A DNA stretch of 64,000 bases, taken from the NCBI GenBank assembly GCA_038240075.1, contig JBBSEC010000002.1, positions 32,550 to 96,549 of the forward strand. Direction: 5' to 3'. This DNA comes from DATBAK01 sp038240075. GTDB lineage: Bacteria > Actinomycetota > Acidimicrobiia > IMCC26256 > PALSA-610. The position numbers and the translations under genes are program-made. This document shows, one piece after another, positions 36,723-45,279 of the stretch (position 1 is its first letter; every line of letters begins with the position of its first letter). Under the pieces are notes generated by a model. That model was not told where the DNA came from and made no database searches. It worked only from the letters and a program-made list of their open reading frames with translations.

Positions 36723-37301
36723 GTGGAGGCGACCTTGACCGACGCCGATTGGGAGATCGTGCACGAGATCCGTCTGCGCGGGTTCATCGAGAACCCCGAC
36801 GTCGACCGGGTCGCGGTCATCATCGAGTCGGGCTTCGCGACGCTCCGGACCACCAAGCTGCTCATCACCCCCGAAGGCCGCAACGCTCACAGCCGGTGGG
36901 CCCGCTGTGAGCCCGGCAGCGAGACCGAAGAACACGTGCGCCGCGCGTTCGATCGCTTCCTGGTGCTCAACAGCGAGCTGTTGCAGCTCTGCTCCGACTG
37001 GCAGGTCAAGCGGGGCGGCGTCGCCAACGACCACGCCGACGCGGCGTACGACTGGGCGGTCATCGACCGTTTGATCGCGCTCGACGAACGGGCGAGCGCG
37101 GTCACGCGTCACGCGGGGAAGGCGGTCAGCCGCCTCGCTCCCTACCGCTCGCGTTTGCGCGCGGCGCGCACGCGCGTGGAGGAGGGCGAGCACGAATGGT
37201 TCACGTCGCCACGGATCGACTCGTACCACACCGTCTGGATGCAGTGGCACGAAGACCTCCTGCTCACCCTCGGACTCGAACGGAACGCGCATGCCCGATG
37301 A
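36723..37301 (+). CDS. Possible winged-helix protein divergent from the phosphohistidine gene
   Basis: A 192-residue protein. The first 60 residues (TDADWEIVHEIRLRGFIENP, then a helix-rich stretch to LLITPEGRNAHSRW) have the look of a winged-helix domain, ending in the TPxGRxxH pattern seen at the C-terminus of some actinobacterial PEP-utilising proteins. The rest is helical with many Arg and Trp. It may regulate the divergent operon or work with the phosphohistidine domain; both are inferences. Start GTG 36723. The stop overlaps the hydrolase gene by 11 nt. Confidence 0.6.
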   Translation: MEATLTDADWEIVHEIRLRGFIENPDVDRVAVIIESGFATLRTTKLLITPEGRNAHSRWARCEPGSETEEHVRRAFDRFLVLNSELLQLCSDWQVKRGGVANDHADAAYDWAVIDRLIALDERASAVTRHAGKAVSRLAPYRSRLRAARTRVEEGEHEWFTSPRIDSYHTVWMQWHEDLLLTLGLERNAHAR

Positions 37302-38256
37302 CACGCACGCGATGAACGAGACCTGGCACTCCGCCGCGGGTCACCTCGTGCACACCGTCGAATGGGGCACGGACTCCGCGGCGGAGCCAGTTGTGCTCGT
37401 GCACGGTCTCGGCGGCAGCACGGTGAACTGGGAGCTCGTCGGTGCGGCGCTCGCGCAACGGCTCGCGACGCGTGTCGTCGCGTTCGATCTCGCCGGCTTC
37501 GGGCGCACCCGGCTCGGATCGCGACGCGCGACGCTCGGCGCCAACGGTGACCTCCTGGCCGAGCTCGTCACCGGCATCGGTCCGTCGGTGATCGTCGGCA
37601 ACTCCATGGGTGGCGCGCTCGGCGTCGGGCTCGCGGCGCGTCATCCCGAGCTCGTGCGTGCGCTCGTGCTCGTCGATCCCGCGTTGCCGCGGCCGATCCG
37701 GCCCCCGGGGATCCGGGAGTCGATCGACGGGATCACGCACCTCCGCGGGCTTGCCGCGGCTGCGATTCCGATCGTCGGACCCAACCTCGTGCGGTACCGC
37801 ATGCGCCAGCTCGGGCCGGCCGGCACGGTCGACGGCAGCCTCCGCATCGTGTGCGCGCATCCGTCGCGGGTCGACGCAACGCTGCGCAAGCACATGATCG
37901 AGCTCACGGCGTACCGGGTGGAGGGCAACGACTCGGCGCGTGCGTACCACGATGCGATCCTGTCGCTCGTGCGCTACACGACGCGGACCATGGCGGCCGA
38001 CATCCGCGCCATCGGTGCACCGACCCTGGTGATCCACGGCGACCGCGATCGACTCGTACCGGTTTCGTTGGCGCTCGCGACGATCCGGCGCCGCCCCGAT
38101 TGGGCGCTCGAGATCTTCGGAGACTGCGGCCACGTCCCGATGATCGAGCAGCCCGAGCGGTTCGTCTCGGTGATCGCCGACTGGCTCGACACACACCGTG
38201 ACGCGCCTCCGGACGGGGCCGAGCGCTATGACTCCGCCGACGGAGCCTCTCGGTAG
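37291..38256 (+). CDS. Alpha/beta-fold hydrolase
   Basis: A 321-residue serine hydrolase-type protein. Seen: oxyanion strand VVLVHGLGGSTVNW, nucleophile elbow VGNSMGGAL, acid loop IHGDRDRLVP and the terminal histidine in GDCGHVPMIEQPERF, so the catalytic triad is complete. The substrate cannot be told. ATG 37291 lies inside the end of the upstream gene (11-nt overlap); ATG 37312 is an alternative. Its 3' end overlaps the convergent CDF transporter gene by 31 nt. Confidence 0.88.
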   Translation: MPDDTHAMNETWHSAAGHLVHTVEWGTDSAAEPVVLVHGLGGSTVNWELVGAALAQRLATRVVAFDLAGFGRTRLGSRRATLGANGDLLAELVTGIGPSVIVGNSMGGALGVGLAARHPELVRALVLVDPALPRPIRPPGIRESIDGITHLRGLAAAAIPIVGPNLVRYRMRQLGPAGTVDGSLRIVCAHPSRVDATLRKHMIELTAYRVEGNDSARAYHDAILSLVRYTTRTMAADIRAIGAPTLVIHGDRDRLVPVSLALATIRRRPDWALEIFGDCGHVPMIEQPERFVSVIADWLDTHRDAPPDGAERYDSADGASR

Positions 38257-39155
38257 AGATCGGGTTCGATGAACACCAGCCGCGCCTCGGGATAGACCGC
38301 GCGCAGCTCGGCCTCGGCCGTGTCGATCGCCGCCGCCAGCGCCGCGAACGAGAGTGACGGGTCGAACTCGAGCTTCGCCGCGACGAGCACATCGTCGGGG
38401 CCGAGGTGCTGCGTGCGCATATGGATCAACGTCCGTACCGACGGCGCCGACGTCAACGCGTTCGTGATCGTCGCGAGGTCTTCGGGCGACACCGCCTCCC
38501 CGATCAGGAGGCTCGCCATCTCGATCGCGAGCACGATCGCGACGCCGACCAGCAGCACGCCGATCGCGAGGCTGCCGACCGCGTCGAACCGCGGCTGATC
38601 GAACACCTCGGCCAGGGTCACGCCCGCGAGCGCGAACACGAGGCCGACGAGCGCGCCGAGGTCTTCGAGCAGCACCACCGGGAGCTCCGGGTTCTTCGTG
38701 TCCCGGATGAACTGCCACCACGTGCGCTTCCCGCGCAACGGGCGCGCCTCACGCAGACCGGTGCGGAACGAGAGCGACTCGAGCACGATGCTCAGGCCGA
38801 GCACCCCGAACGCCCACTCCGGCGAATCGATCGTGTGCGGGCTCCTGAGCTTCTCGACCCCTTCGAAGATCGCGAACAGTCCGCCGAGCGAGAAGAGCAC
38901 GACCGCGACGACAAAGGCCCAGAAGTAGCGCGCGTGGCCGTAGCCGAACGGGTGCTCGGCATCGGCCGGTCGTTCGCTGCGGCGCGCGCCGAGCAGCAAC
39001 AACGCCTGGTTGCCGGTGTCGGCCGCGGAGTGGATCGACTCCGCGAGCATCGCGGCCGAGTGGGTCAGCAGGAAACCGACCAGCTTGGCGAAGGCGATCC
39101 CGAGGTTGGCGAGAAACGCGGCAATGACCGCGCGCCGGCTGCCGTGAGCGCTAAT
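38226..39155 (-). CDS. Cation diffusion facilitator (CDF) transporter, apparent ATT start
   Basis: Metal/proton antiporter, probably for zinc, cobalt, iron or manganese. The first ordinary start, 39050, begins at MLAESIHSAADTGNQ, which is the middle of the family: helix 1 (AVIAAFLANLGIAFAKLVGF) lies upstream in the same open frame. The only plausible initiator that includes it is ATT at 39155, overlapping the fumC stop as ATTAG; a G for T there would give the usual ATGA overlap. From ATT the protein is 309 residues with six helices and a C-terminal cytoplasmic domain. The site-A acidic/His residues (HSAAD) are present. Confidence 0.82.
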   Translation of the reverse strand: MSAHGSRRAVIAAFLANLGIAFAKLVGFLLTHSAAMLAESIHSAADTGNQALLLLGARRSERPADAEHPFGYGHARYFWAFVVAVVLFSLGGLFAIFEGVEKLRSPHTIDSPEWAFGVLGLSIVLESLSFRTGLREARPLRGKRTWWQFIRDTKNPELPVVLLEDLGALVGLVFALAGVTLAEVFDQPRFDAVGSLAIGVLLVGVAIVLAIEMASLLIGEAVSPEDLATITNALTSAPSVRTLIHMRTQHLGPDDVLVAAKLEFDPSLSFAALAAAIDTAEAELRAVYPEARLVFIEPDLYREAPSAES

Positions 39156-40542
39156 GGATGATCCCGCCCCGGGTCATGGCCTCGACGTCGAGCGCGCGGT
39201 CGAGCTCGTCGGCGGTCATGAGCTTCTTGGCGAGCACGATCTGGCGGATCGACTTCCCCGTGCGCACCGACTCCTTGATCACCTTGCCCGCGGCTTCATA
39301 CCCGATGTACGGGTTGAGCGACGTGCCGATCGAGGGCGAAGCCTCCGCGTACTCCTTGCACCGCGCGACGTTGGCCTCGATGCCGTCGACGCACTTGTCG
39401 GCGAACACACGGGAGACGTTGCTCAAGAGGCGCAGCGATTCGAGCAGGTTCCGCGCCATCATCGGCATGTAGACGTTGAGCTCGAAGTTGCCCTGCGACG
39501 CGCCGAACGCGATGGCGGCGTCGTTCCCGAACACCTGGGCCGCGACCTGGGTCACGGCTTCGGCCATCACCGGGTTCACCTTGCCCGGCATGATCGACGA
39601 TCCCGGCTGCAGATCGGGGATGAAGATCTCGGCGAGCCCGGTGCGCGGGCCACTGCCCATCCAGCGGATGTCGTTGGCGATCTTCACGAGGGAGACCGCG
39701 TAGGTGCGCAGGCTTCCCGAGAGCTCGACCAACGCGTCGCGCGCGCCCTGCGCCGCGAAGTGATCGCGCGCCTCGGTGAGCGGCAGGTCGGTTCGAGCCG
39801 CGAGGCCCTTGATCACCGAGCGGGCGAAGGTCTTCGGCGCGTTGATCCCGGTGCCGACGGCGGTGCCGCCCAGCGGAAGCTCACCCACGCGCGGCAGCGT
39901 GCCTTCGAGCCGCGCGATCGCGTCTTCGACCTGCGCGGCGTACCCGCCGAACTCCTGACCGAGCGTCACGGGCGTCGCGTCCATGAGGTGCGTTCGCCCC
40001 GACTTGACCACGCTCTTGAACTCGCGTTGCTTGCGCCGCAGCGAACGGGCGAGATGCCGGATCGCGGGCACGAGATCGACGACGACGGCCTCCGTCGCCG
40101 CGATGTGGATCGCGGAAGGGAACACGTCGTTCGACGACTGTGACGCGTTGACGTGGTCGTTGGGGTGCACCGGCTCACCGAGCCGTTCACTCGCGATCGA
40201 CGCGATCACTTCGTTCGCGTTCATGTTCGACGACGTCCCCGAACCGGTCTGGTACACGTCGATGGGAAAGTGGTCGTCCCACGTCCCGTCGGCGACCTCG
40301 TCGGCGGCCGCGGCGATGGCGTCGCCGATCGGCTTCGTGACACTCGGCACTTCCTTGAGCCGCACGTTCACGCGCGCGGCCTCACCCTTCACCAGCGCCA
40401 GCGCGCGGATCAGGCGCCGTTCGATGCGCAGGCCGGAGATCGGGAAGTTCTCGACGGCGCGCTGCGTCTGGGCGGCCCAACGGGCGTCGACGGGCACGCG
40501 AACTTCACCCATCGAATCGTGCTCGATCCGGTAGTCGTTCAT
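39151..40542 (-). CDS. fumC: Fumarate hydratase class II
   Basis: Interconverts fumarate and malate in the TCA cycle, without an iron-sulfur cluster. The 463-residue protein has the family signature GSSIMPGKVNP, the substrate-site TGSGTSSNMNANE and HPNDHVNASQSSND. ATG 40542 overlaps the ogt stop by 4 nt. Length and motifs fit FumC rather than aspartase. Mdh lies about 2.6 kb upstream on the same strand, so two consecutive TCA steps share this block. Confidence 0.95.
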   Translation of the reverse strand: MNDYRIEHDSMGEVRVPVDARWAAQTQRAVENFPISGLRIERRLIRALALVKGEAARVNVRLKEVPSVTKPIGDAIAAAADEVADGTWDDHFPIDVYQTGSGTSSNMNANEVIASIASERLGEPVHPNDHVNASQSSNDVFPSAIHIAATEAVVVDLVPAIRHLARSLRRKQREFKSVVKSGRTHLMDATPVTLGQEFGGYAAQVEDAIARLEGTLPRVGELPLGGTAVGTGINAPKTFARSVIKGLAARTDLPLTEARDHFAAQGARDALVELSGSLRTYAVSLVKIANDIRWMGSGPRTGLAEIFIPDLQPGSSIMPGKVNPVMAEAVTQVAAQVFGNDAAIAFGASQGNFELNVYMPMMARNLLESLRLLSNVSRVFADKCVDGIEANVARCKEYAEASPSIGTSLNPYIGYEAAGKVIKESVRTGKSIRQIVLAKKLMTADELDRALDVEAMTRGGIIH

Positions 40543-41078
40543 GGATTCGACGGTATCGCAACCTCTCGCGACTGCGGGTATCCGCGGAGCTTCACACCCT
40601 CGCGTTCGAGCAGCCACCGCTTCAACGCGATCGAGTGGTGTCCGCCGCCGTAGCCGCCGATCCGACCGCCCGCCGCGATGACACGGTGGCAGGGAACGAT
40701 GAACGGCACGGTGACACCGGCCATGATGCTGCCGACCGCCCGCGCCGCGCGCGGCCGCCCCGCGAGCTCGGCCAGCTCGCCGTAGGAGACGGTCTCACCC
40801 CAGGGCACCCGCGCCACGAGGGTCTCGAGCACTGTGCGGCCGAACGGTGACAGGTCGGCCGGCCACGCGACCGCGAGTGTGAACGCCTGGCGCGTTCCCG
40901 CGAACCACTCGTCGAGCTGCCGCGCGACCGCACGGTCGCGACGCTCGCGCGCGTCGCCGATGAGCTCCGCCGTATCGACTGCGTCGCTCTCGAACCAGAT
41001 CCGGTGCACGCCCTCGTTGCCGGAGACCACGCCGAGCTCACCGACCGGCGACTCCTGCGCCCACCAACATGGTCGCAT
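40539..41078 (-). CDS. ogt: Methylated-DNA--protein-cysteine methyltransferase
   Basis: Suicide repair protein that removes O6-alkyl groups from guanine. The 179-residue protein has the acceptor-cysteine motif VPCHRVIAAGG, the helix-turn-helix RAARAVGSIMAG with its Arg finger, and GYGGGHHSIALKRWLLEREG. ATG 41078 is preceded by GGGGAG at about 5 nt. A GTG at 41129, which overlaps the upstream stop as GTGA, is a possible alternative adding 17 residues. The stop overlaps fumC by 4 nt. Confidence 0.93.
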   Translation of the reverse strand: MRPCWWAQESPVGELGVVSGNEGVHRIWFESDAVDTAELIGDARERRDRAVARQLDEWFAGTRQAFTLAVAWPADLSPFGRTVLETLVARVPWGETVSYGELAELAGRPRAARAVGSIMAGVTVPFIVPCHRVIAAGGRIGGYGGGHHSIALKRWLLEREGVKLRGYPQSREVAIPSNP

Positions 41079-41125
41079 GCTCGCTCCCCGCGGCCCGGCG
41101 CTCACTGCGGCGGTGCGCTGACCGC

Positions 41126-43135
41126 TCACCTGCTCCGTTCAATCTCAACGCGCGCGTCGTTGAAGGTGGCGCCGCCGGCGAGATCGGAGAGGGTGTCGGG
41201 CACGAGCGCGTTCGCGGTGAGCCCGCACGGCAGGGCGCGGCACCACAGCCCTTTCGGGATCGTGACCACGCCCGGCCGGAGATCGCGGTCGATGCGCAAG
41301 GGCAGCTCGAGCTCACCCGCGGCGTTGAACACGCGCACCGTGGCTCCGTCGTCCACCCCGCGGGCCGCGGCGTCGTCGGGATTGACCCGTACCACGGCCT
41401 CGGGCCCGTCGAACTCGCCGAACATCGTGTTGATCGTCTTCGGCGACGCGGGCGAGAGCAGCGCGAGCGGATACGGATCGTCGAGCGGTTGATACGTCGG
41501 CACGCCGATCTCGGAGAGTCCCGAGAGACGGGCGCGCTGCGATTTGAACGTCGGGAAGGTGTCGCGGAACTGCACGGTCTGGCCCGCGTCGCGCAGCGGG
41601 CGGGCGCCCGACGCGCCGTTGCCGTCGGTGACCGCATTGGCGAGCACGACCGTGGGATCGGCATCGAAACGATCGGCCGGGTAACCGAACCGGGCTGCGA
41701 ACGCGGAGCCGAGCTCGTTGTTGGTGCGGCTCTCGGCGACCCGGTCGATCACGGCCGGCGTCTCCTGGAGCACGTACGCGCCGTACGACGCCGCGACGTC
41801 GCGCGCCTCGAAGTGGGTCGTCGCCGGCAGCACGACGTCGGCGAAGCGCGCGGTGTCGGTGAGCACCTGGTCGTGCACGACCGTGAAGATGTCGTCGCGC
41901 GCGAGGCCTGCATGCACTGCGAGCTGATTGGGATTCGATGCCGCGGGGTTCGCACCCTGGACGAACAGCACCGCGATCGGAGGATCGAGCTCGCGGTCAC
42001 ACAGCATGGCGCCGAGCCGGTTCATATTGATGTGGCGGGGACTCGGCGTGTGCCGCTCCGCCGCGTCGCGCGGCCCGATCGTCAGTGGTGTCGCGTCGCT
42101 CAAGCTCGCGAAGATCCCCGATCCGACGACACCGAACTGACCCGTGAGCACCGGGAGCGCAAACGCGGCGACGCACGCCGACCCGCCGTTGCGGCTGCGT
42201 TCCAGCCCCCAGCCGATCCGGAAGTACGCGGGTCGCGACGCGCCAAGCTCCTCGGCGGTGTCGATGATGTCGGCCGCGGCTACGCCGCAGATCGGCTCGG
42301 CGGCCTCCGGCGACCACTGCCGCGCCGCGGCGAGGAACTCATCGGCGCCCTGCGTGTGCTCATCGAGAAACGCGCGGTCGACGAGACCGGCGCGATCGAG
42401 GTGCGCGGCCATCGCGAGCGCGAGGACCACGTCGGTACCGGGAACGGGCGCAAGGTGGCGGTCGGCGCGTCGCGCCATCGCGGTCCGGCGCGGATCGACG
42501 ACGATCACGCGCGCGCCCGCCCGACGCGCCTCGTTGACGAGCGGCGGGAAGTGCACATTGGAGATCGTGGGGTTCGCGCCCCACACGACGATGAGGCGCG
42601 CGTGCACGACGTCGCGCGGATCGGCCGACAGCATGTCGCCGAACATCTCCGACCACGCCTTGCCGTGGGTCGCGGCGCAGATCGTGTCGTCGACGAACGA
42701 CGCGCCGAACCGACGGAAGAACCGGTTGATCACGAGGCTCTGCATCGCGGGGGCCGACGAGTTGTAGACGTAGGGAACCACCGACTCCGCGCCGAAGCGC
42801 GCTTCGGCGTCGCGGAGTCGTTCCGCGATGCGATCGAGCGCCTCGTCCCACGACGCGGCGCGAAACTCGCCCACGCCCTTCGGTCCGGTGCGCACGAGCG
42901 GCGTGAGCACCCGCTCGGGCGCGTAGACCCGGCGGGCGTGGTGCTTCACCTTCTGACAGATGAAGCCGTCCGTCAGCGGGTTCCCCGGACCCGCGTCGAC
43001 CCCGACGATCATGCCGGCCTCGACCGTGACCGAGAGCGAGCAGGTATCGGGACAGTCGAGCGGGCACGCCGTGGTGTGGAGTGCCGTGATGTCGACTCCG
43101 GGGCCGGGAGTCACCGCCTCGGGAACGACCGCCAT
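41126..43135 (-). CDS. Molybdopterin oxidoreductase, DMSO-reductase/formate-dehydrogenase-like
   Basis: Mo-bisMGD enzyme of 669 residues. An N-terminal 4Fe-4S site is present with Cys24, Cys28, Cys32 and Cys60 (CPLDCPDTC then GFICQK). Then come the MGD-binding segments VVWGANPTISNVHFPP and VIVVDPRRTAMARRADRHL, LFVQGANPAASNPNQ, and a C-terminal dinucleotide-binding domain (about 545-665). The residue that would coordinate Mo is not a clear Cys/Sec; the region at ICAATHG is a candidate. No partner electron-transfer subunit is adjacent, so the substrate is open. Confidence 0.88.
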   Translation of the reverse strand: MAVVPEAVTPGPGVDITALHTTACPLDCPDTCSLSVTVEAGMIVGVDAGPGNPLTDGFICQKVKHHARRVYAPERVLTPLVRTGPKGVGEFRAASWDEALDRIAERLRDAEARFGAESVVPYVYNSSAPAMQSLVINRFFRRFGASFVDDTICAATHGKAWSEMFGDMLSADPRDVVHARLIVVWGANPTISNVHFPPLVNEARRAGARVIVVDPRRTAMARRADRHLAPVPGTDVVLALAMAAHLDRAGLVDRAFLDEHTQGADEFLAAARQWSPEAAEPICGVAAADIIDTAEELGASRPAYFRIGWGLERSRNGGSACVAAFALPVLTGQFGVVGSGIFASLSDATPLTIGPRDAAERHTPSPRHINMNRLGAMLCDRELDPPIAVLFVQGANPAASNPNQLAVHAGLARDDIFTVVHDQVLTDTARFADVVLPATTHFEARDVAASYGAYVLQETPAVIDRVAESRTNNELGSAFAARFGYPADRFDADPTVVLANAVTDGNGASGARPLRDAGQTVQFRDTFPTFKSQRARLSGLSEIGVPTYQPLDDPYPLALLSPASPKTINTMFGEFDGPEAVVRVNPDDAAARGVDDGATVRVFNAAGELELPLRIDRDLRPGVVTIPKGLWCRALPCGLTANALVPDTLSDLAGGATFNDARVEIERSR

Positions 43136-43157
43136 TCCTGCATTGTACGAGCGGGGA

Positions 43158-44150
43158 CTAACCGAGCAGGCCGAGCTCTCCCACGGTGTCGCGCTCCTCG
43201 GCGAGCTCGCCGACCGACGCGTCGATACGGCTCCGCGAGAAGGCGTCGATCTCGAGGTCGCCGACGACCGTGTACTCGCCGCCGGCCTTCGTCGTCACGG
43301 GAAACCCGGAGATGAGCCCCTCGGCAACGCCGTAGGAGCCGTCGGAGCACACGCCCATGCTCACCCAGTCGCCCGCCGGCGTACCCAACATCCAGTCGCG
43401 CACGTGGTCGATCGCCGCGTTCGCAGCCGAGGCCGCTGACGACAGGCCGCGGGCTTCGATGACCGCTGCACCGCGCTGCTGCACCGTGGGGATGAACGTG
43501 GATTCGATCCACTCCTGGTCGCCGATCACTTCGGTTGCGGCGCGGCCGCCGACGAGCGCGTGGGTGACGTCGGGGTACTGCGTCGCGGAGTGGTTGCCCC
43601 AGATCGTCATATGGGTCACGTCGGCGACGGGCGAACCCGCCTTCGCCGCGAGCTGAGCCTTGGCGCGGTTGTGGTCGAGCCGCATCATCGCGGTGAAGCG
43701 GTCGCGACCGATCGTCGGCGCGTTGTTCATCGCAATGAGGCAGTTCGTGTTGGCCGGGTTCCCGACGACGAGCACGCGCACGTCGCTCGCCGCGCCGGCC
43801 GCGAGGGCCTTGCCCTGCACCGTGAAGATCGCGCCGTTCGCGTCGAGCAACTCCTTGCGCTCCATGCCCTTCGTGCGGGGCCGGGAGCCGACGAGGAGGG
43901 CCATGTTGACGCCGTCGAACGCGCGGTGTGCATCGTCGGTCTCGACGACGCCGGCCAGCAGCGGGAAGGCGCAGTCGTCGAGCTCCATCACGACGCCGCG
44001 CAGCGCGCCGAGCGCGGGCGGGATCTCGAGCAGGTGGAGGATGACCGGCTGATCCGCTCCGAGCATCGCGCCGCTCGCGATGCGGAAGAGCAGGCTGTAC
44101 CCAATCTGACCGGCCGCACCGGTGACCGCGACACGAACGGGTGCTTTCAC
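43158..44150 (-). CDS. mdh: Malate dehydrogenase (NAD, cytosolic-like type)
   Basis: Oxidises malate to oxaloacetate. The 330-residue protein has the NAD fold VAVTGAAGQIGYSLLFRIASG, the substrate loop VGSRPRTKGMERKELL, MRLDHNRAKAQLA and the catalytic His in IWGNHSATQYPD. This is the type 2 Mdh shared by many actinobacteria and eukaryotic cytosol. GTG 44150 is 5 nt after GAGGAG. It precedes the molybdopterin oxidoreductase by 22 nt and may share its transcript. Confidence 0.96.
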   Translation of the reverse strand: MKAPVRVAVTGAAGQIGYSLLFRIASGAMLGADQPVILHLLEIPPALGALRGVVMELDDCAFPLLAGVVETDDAHRAFDGVNMALLVGSRPRTKGMERKELLDANGAIFTVQGKALAAGAASDVRVLVVGNPANTNCLIAMNNAPTIGRDRFTAMMRLDHNRAKAQLAAKAGSPVADVTHMTIWGNHSATQYPDVTHALVGGRAATEVIGDQEWIESTFIPTVQQRGAAVIEARGLSSAASAANAAIDHVRDWMLGTPAGDWVSMGVCSDGSYGVAEGLISGFPVTTKAGGEYTVVGDLEIDAFSRSRIDASVGELAEERDTVGELGLLG

Positions 44151-44198
44151 GGTGACTCCTCGTTCTCTGGTCGTACTCGGTATGTCCGGGTGGCGAAG

Positions 44199-44978
44199 CT
44201 AATCGCCGGCCGCGGGAACCGCCGAAGCGGCGAAGCCCAGCAAGAGGTCGCGCGCTTCGGTGAGCTCGGCGATGCGCTCCGCGGCCTCGGCCCGGGCTCC
44301 TCCGTGGTCGGGATGCGCGTCGCGCAGCAGCCGGCGGAACCGACGGCTGATGTCGTCGCGTTCGAGGGTCATGTCGCCCCGCAGACCGAGCACCTCCATC
44401 GCCCAGCGGCGCTCCGCAGGAACGCCGGCCCACAGGAACTCCTCGGCCGGCCGCCCCCGCTTCCAGTGCGTGCCGGGCAGCGGCGGTGCCTCCTGCGGCA
44501 TGCCGTACTCGAGCCGGCGCAGCAGGACTCCGGCGGGGAGGCGGGAACGCCGCATGACCGCAATCGTGATCGCACGGATCGCCGCCTCGCGAGCCGTCGG
44601 GCCCATCGTCGCGACCGCGAGAACGGATCCGAGCACCTGCGGCACCGGCGCGCCGTGCACGTCGAGCTCCACCACCACCCGACCGTCCTCACCGAGCACG
44701 CGGTGGCGCGAACGGTCGAGTCCGTGGACGTCGGTCTGCAGGCGGTAGCGCAGCGCGATGCGCGGCACGCTCAGACCGCGCCGCGCGTCGTCGAGGAGCT
44801 TGGGCAGGAGCTCCGCCTGCTCCTCGTCGAGTGCGTCGATGTTCTCGGCGACGATCGCCGACAGCAGCAGGCCTCCGTGGCCGGCGCCGGTCATCGGGAG
44901 GTAGGCGTGATCGAGCGCGACCCGACGGGTCGGCATGTGTTTCCGGGTGTGGCGGACGGTCAGTTCGGCGAGCAGCAC
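44199..44978 (-). CDS. Protein with C-terminal DnaJ (J) domain
   Basis: A 259-residue protein whose last 60 residues form a J domain with the HPD motif at 222-224 (RRLLRDAHPDHGG), the part that stimulates DnaK. The first 150 residues are of unknown type, with RVVVELDVHGAPVPQVLGSV looking like an RNase-H-like or Holliday-resolvase-type strand pair. A C-terminal J domain on a non-DnaJ protein suggests a specialised co-chaperone. GTG 44978 has GGGAG 7 nt upstream. It lies 48 nt before mdh. Confidence 0.72.
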   Translation of the reverse strand: MLLAELTVRHTRKHMPTRRVALDHAYLPMTGAGHGGLLLSAIVAENIDALDEEQAELLPKLLDDARRGLSVPRIALRYRLQTDVHGLDRSRHRVLGEDGRVVVELDVHGAPVPQVLGSVLAVATMGPTAREAAIRAITIAVMRRSRLPAGVLLRRLEYGMPQEAPPLPGTHWKRGRPAEEFLWAGVPAERRWAMEVLGLRGDMTLERDDISRRFRRLLRDAHPDHGGARAEAAERIAELTEARDLLLGFAASAVPAAGD

Positions 44979-45069
44979 AAGACGTCTCCCACCGGGTCTT
45001 CGGCGCCAGTCATGGTGCCGTACGTGCGGGCTCGGGAGCGAAATGACCAGGCCGGCTGCGGTCCGGCGC

Positions 45070-45279
45070 CTACCGCGCCAGCAGGACGACGAACAGGGTC
45101 ACGGCGTAGATGGCGACGAGCACGGCGCCCAGCGCGAACCGGACGGGCAGGGTGAACGGGTCGTGGCGGCCGGGTCCACCCTCCTGCGCGAGCCCGCACG
45201 CGGCGCACCTGCCGACGCTCGCGAGGGGCGCGCCGCACAGCATGCAGACACCCGGAGCCGGTCCGACGGGAACCGTCAC
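45070..45279 (-). CDS. Small zinc-ribbon membrane protein
   Basis: A 69-residue protein with two CxxC pairs (CMLCG and CAACG, about residues 13-16 and 26-29) that can form a zinc ribbon, followed by one C-terminal membrane helix (about 46-67). GTG 45279 has GAGGAG 5 nt upstream and overlaps the folD stop by 4 nt (GTGA), so it is the last gene of the purN-purH-folD operon. Function unknown; such proteins often act in membrane-associated regulation. Confidence 0.7.
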   Translation of the reverse strand: MTVPVGPAPGVCMLCGAPLASVGRCAACGLAQEGGPGRHDPFTLPVRFALGAVLVAIYAVTLFVVLLAR

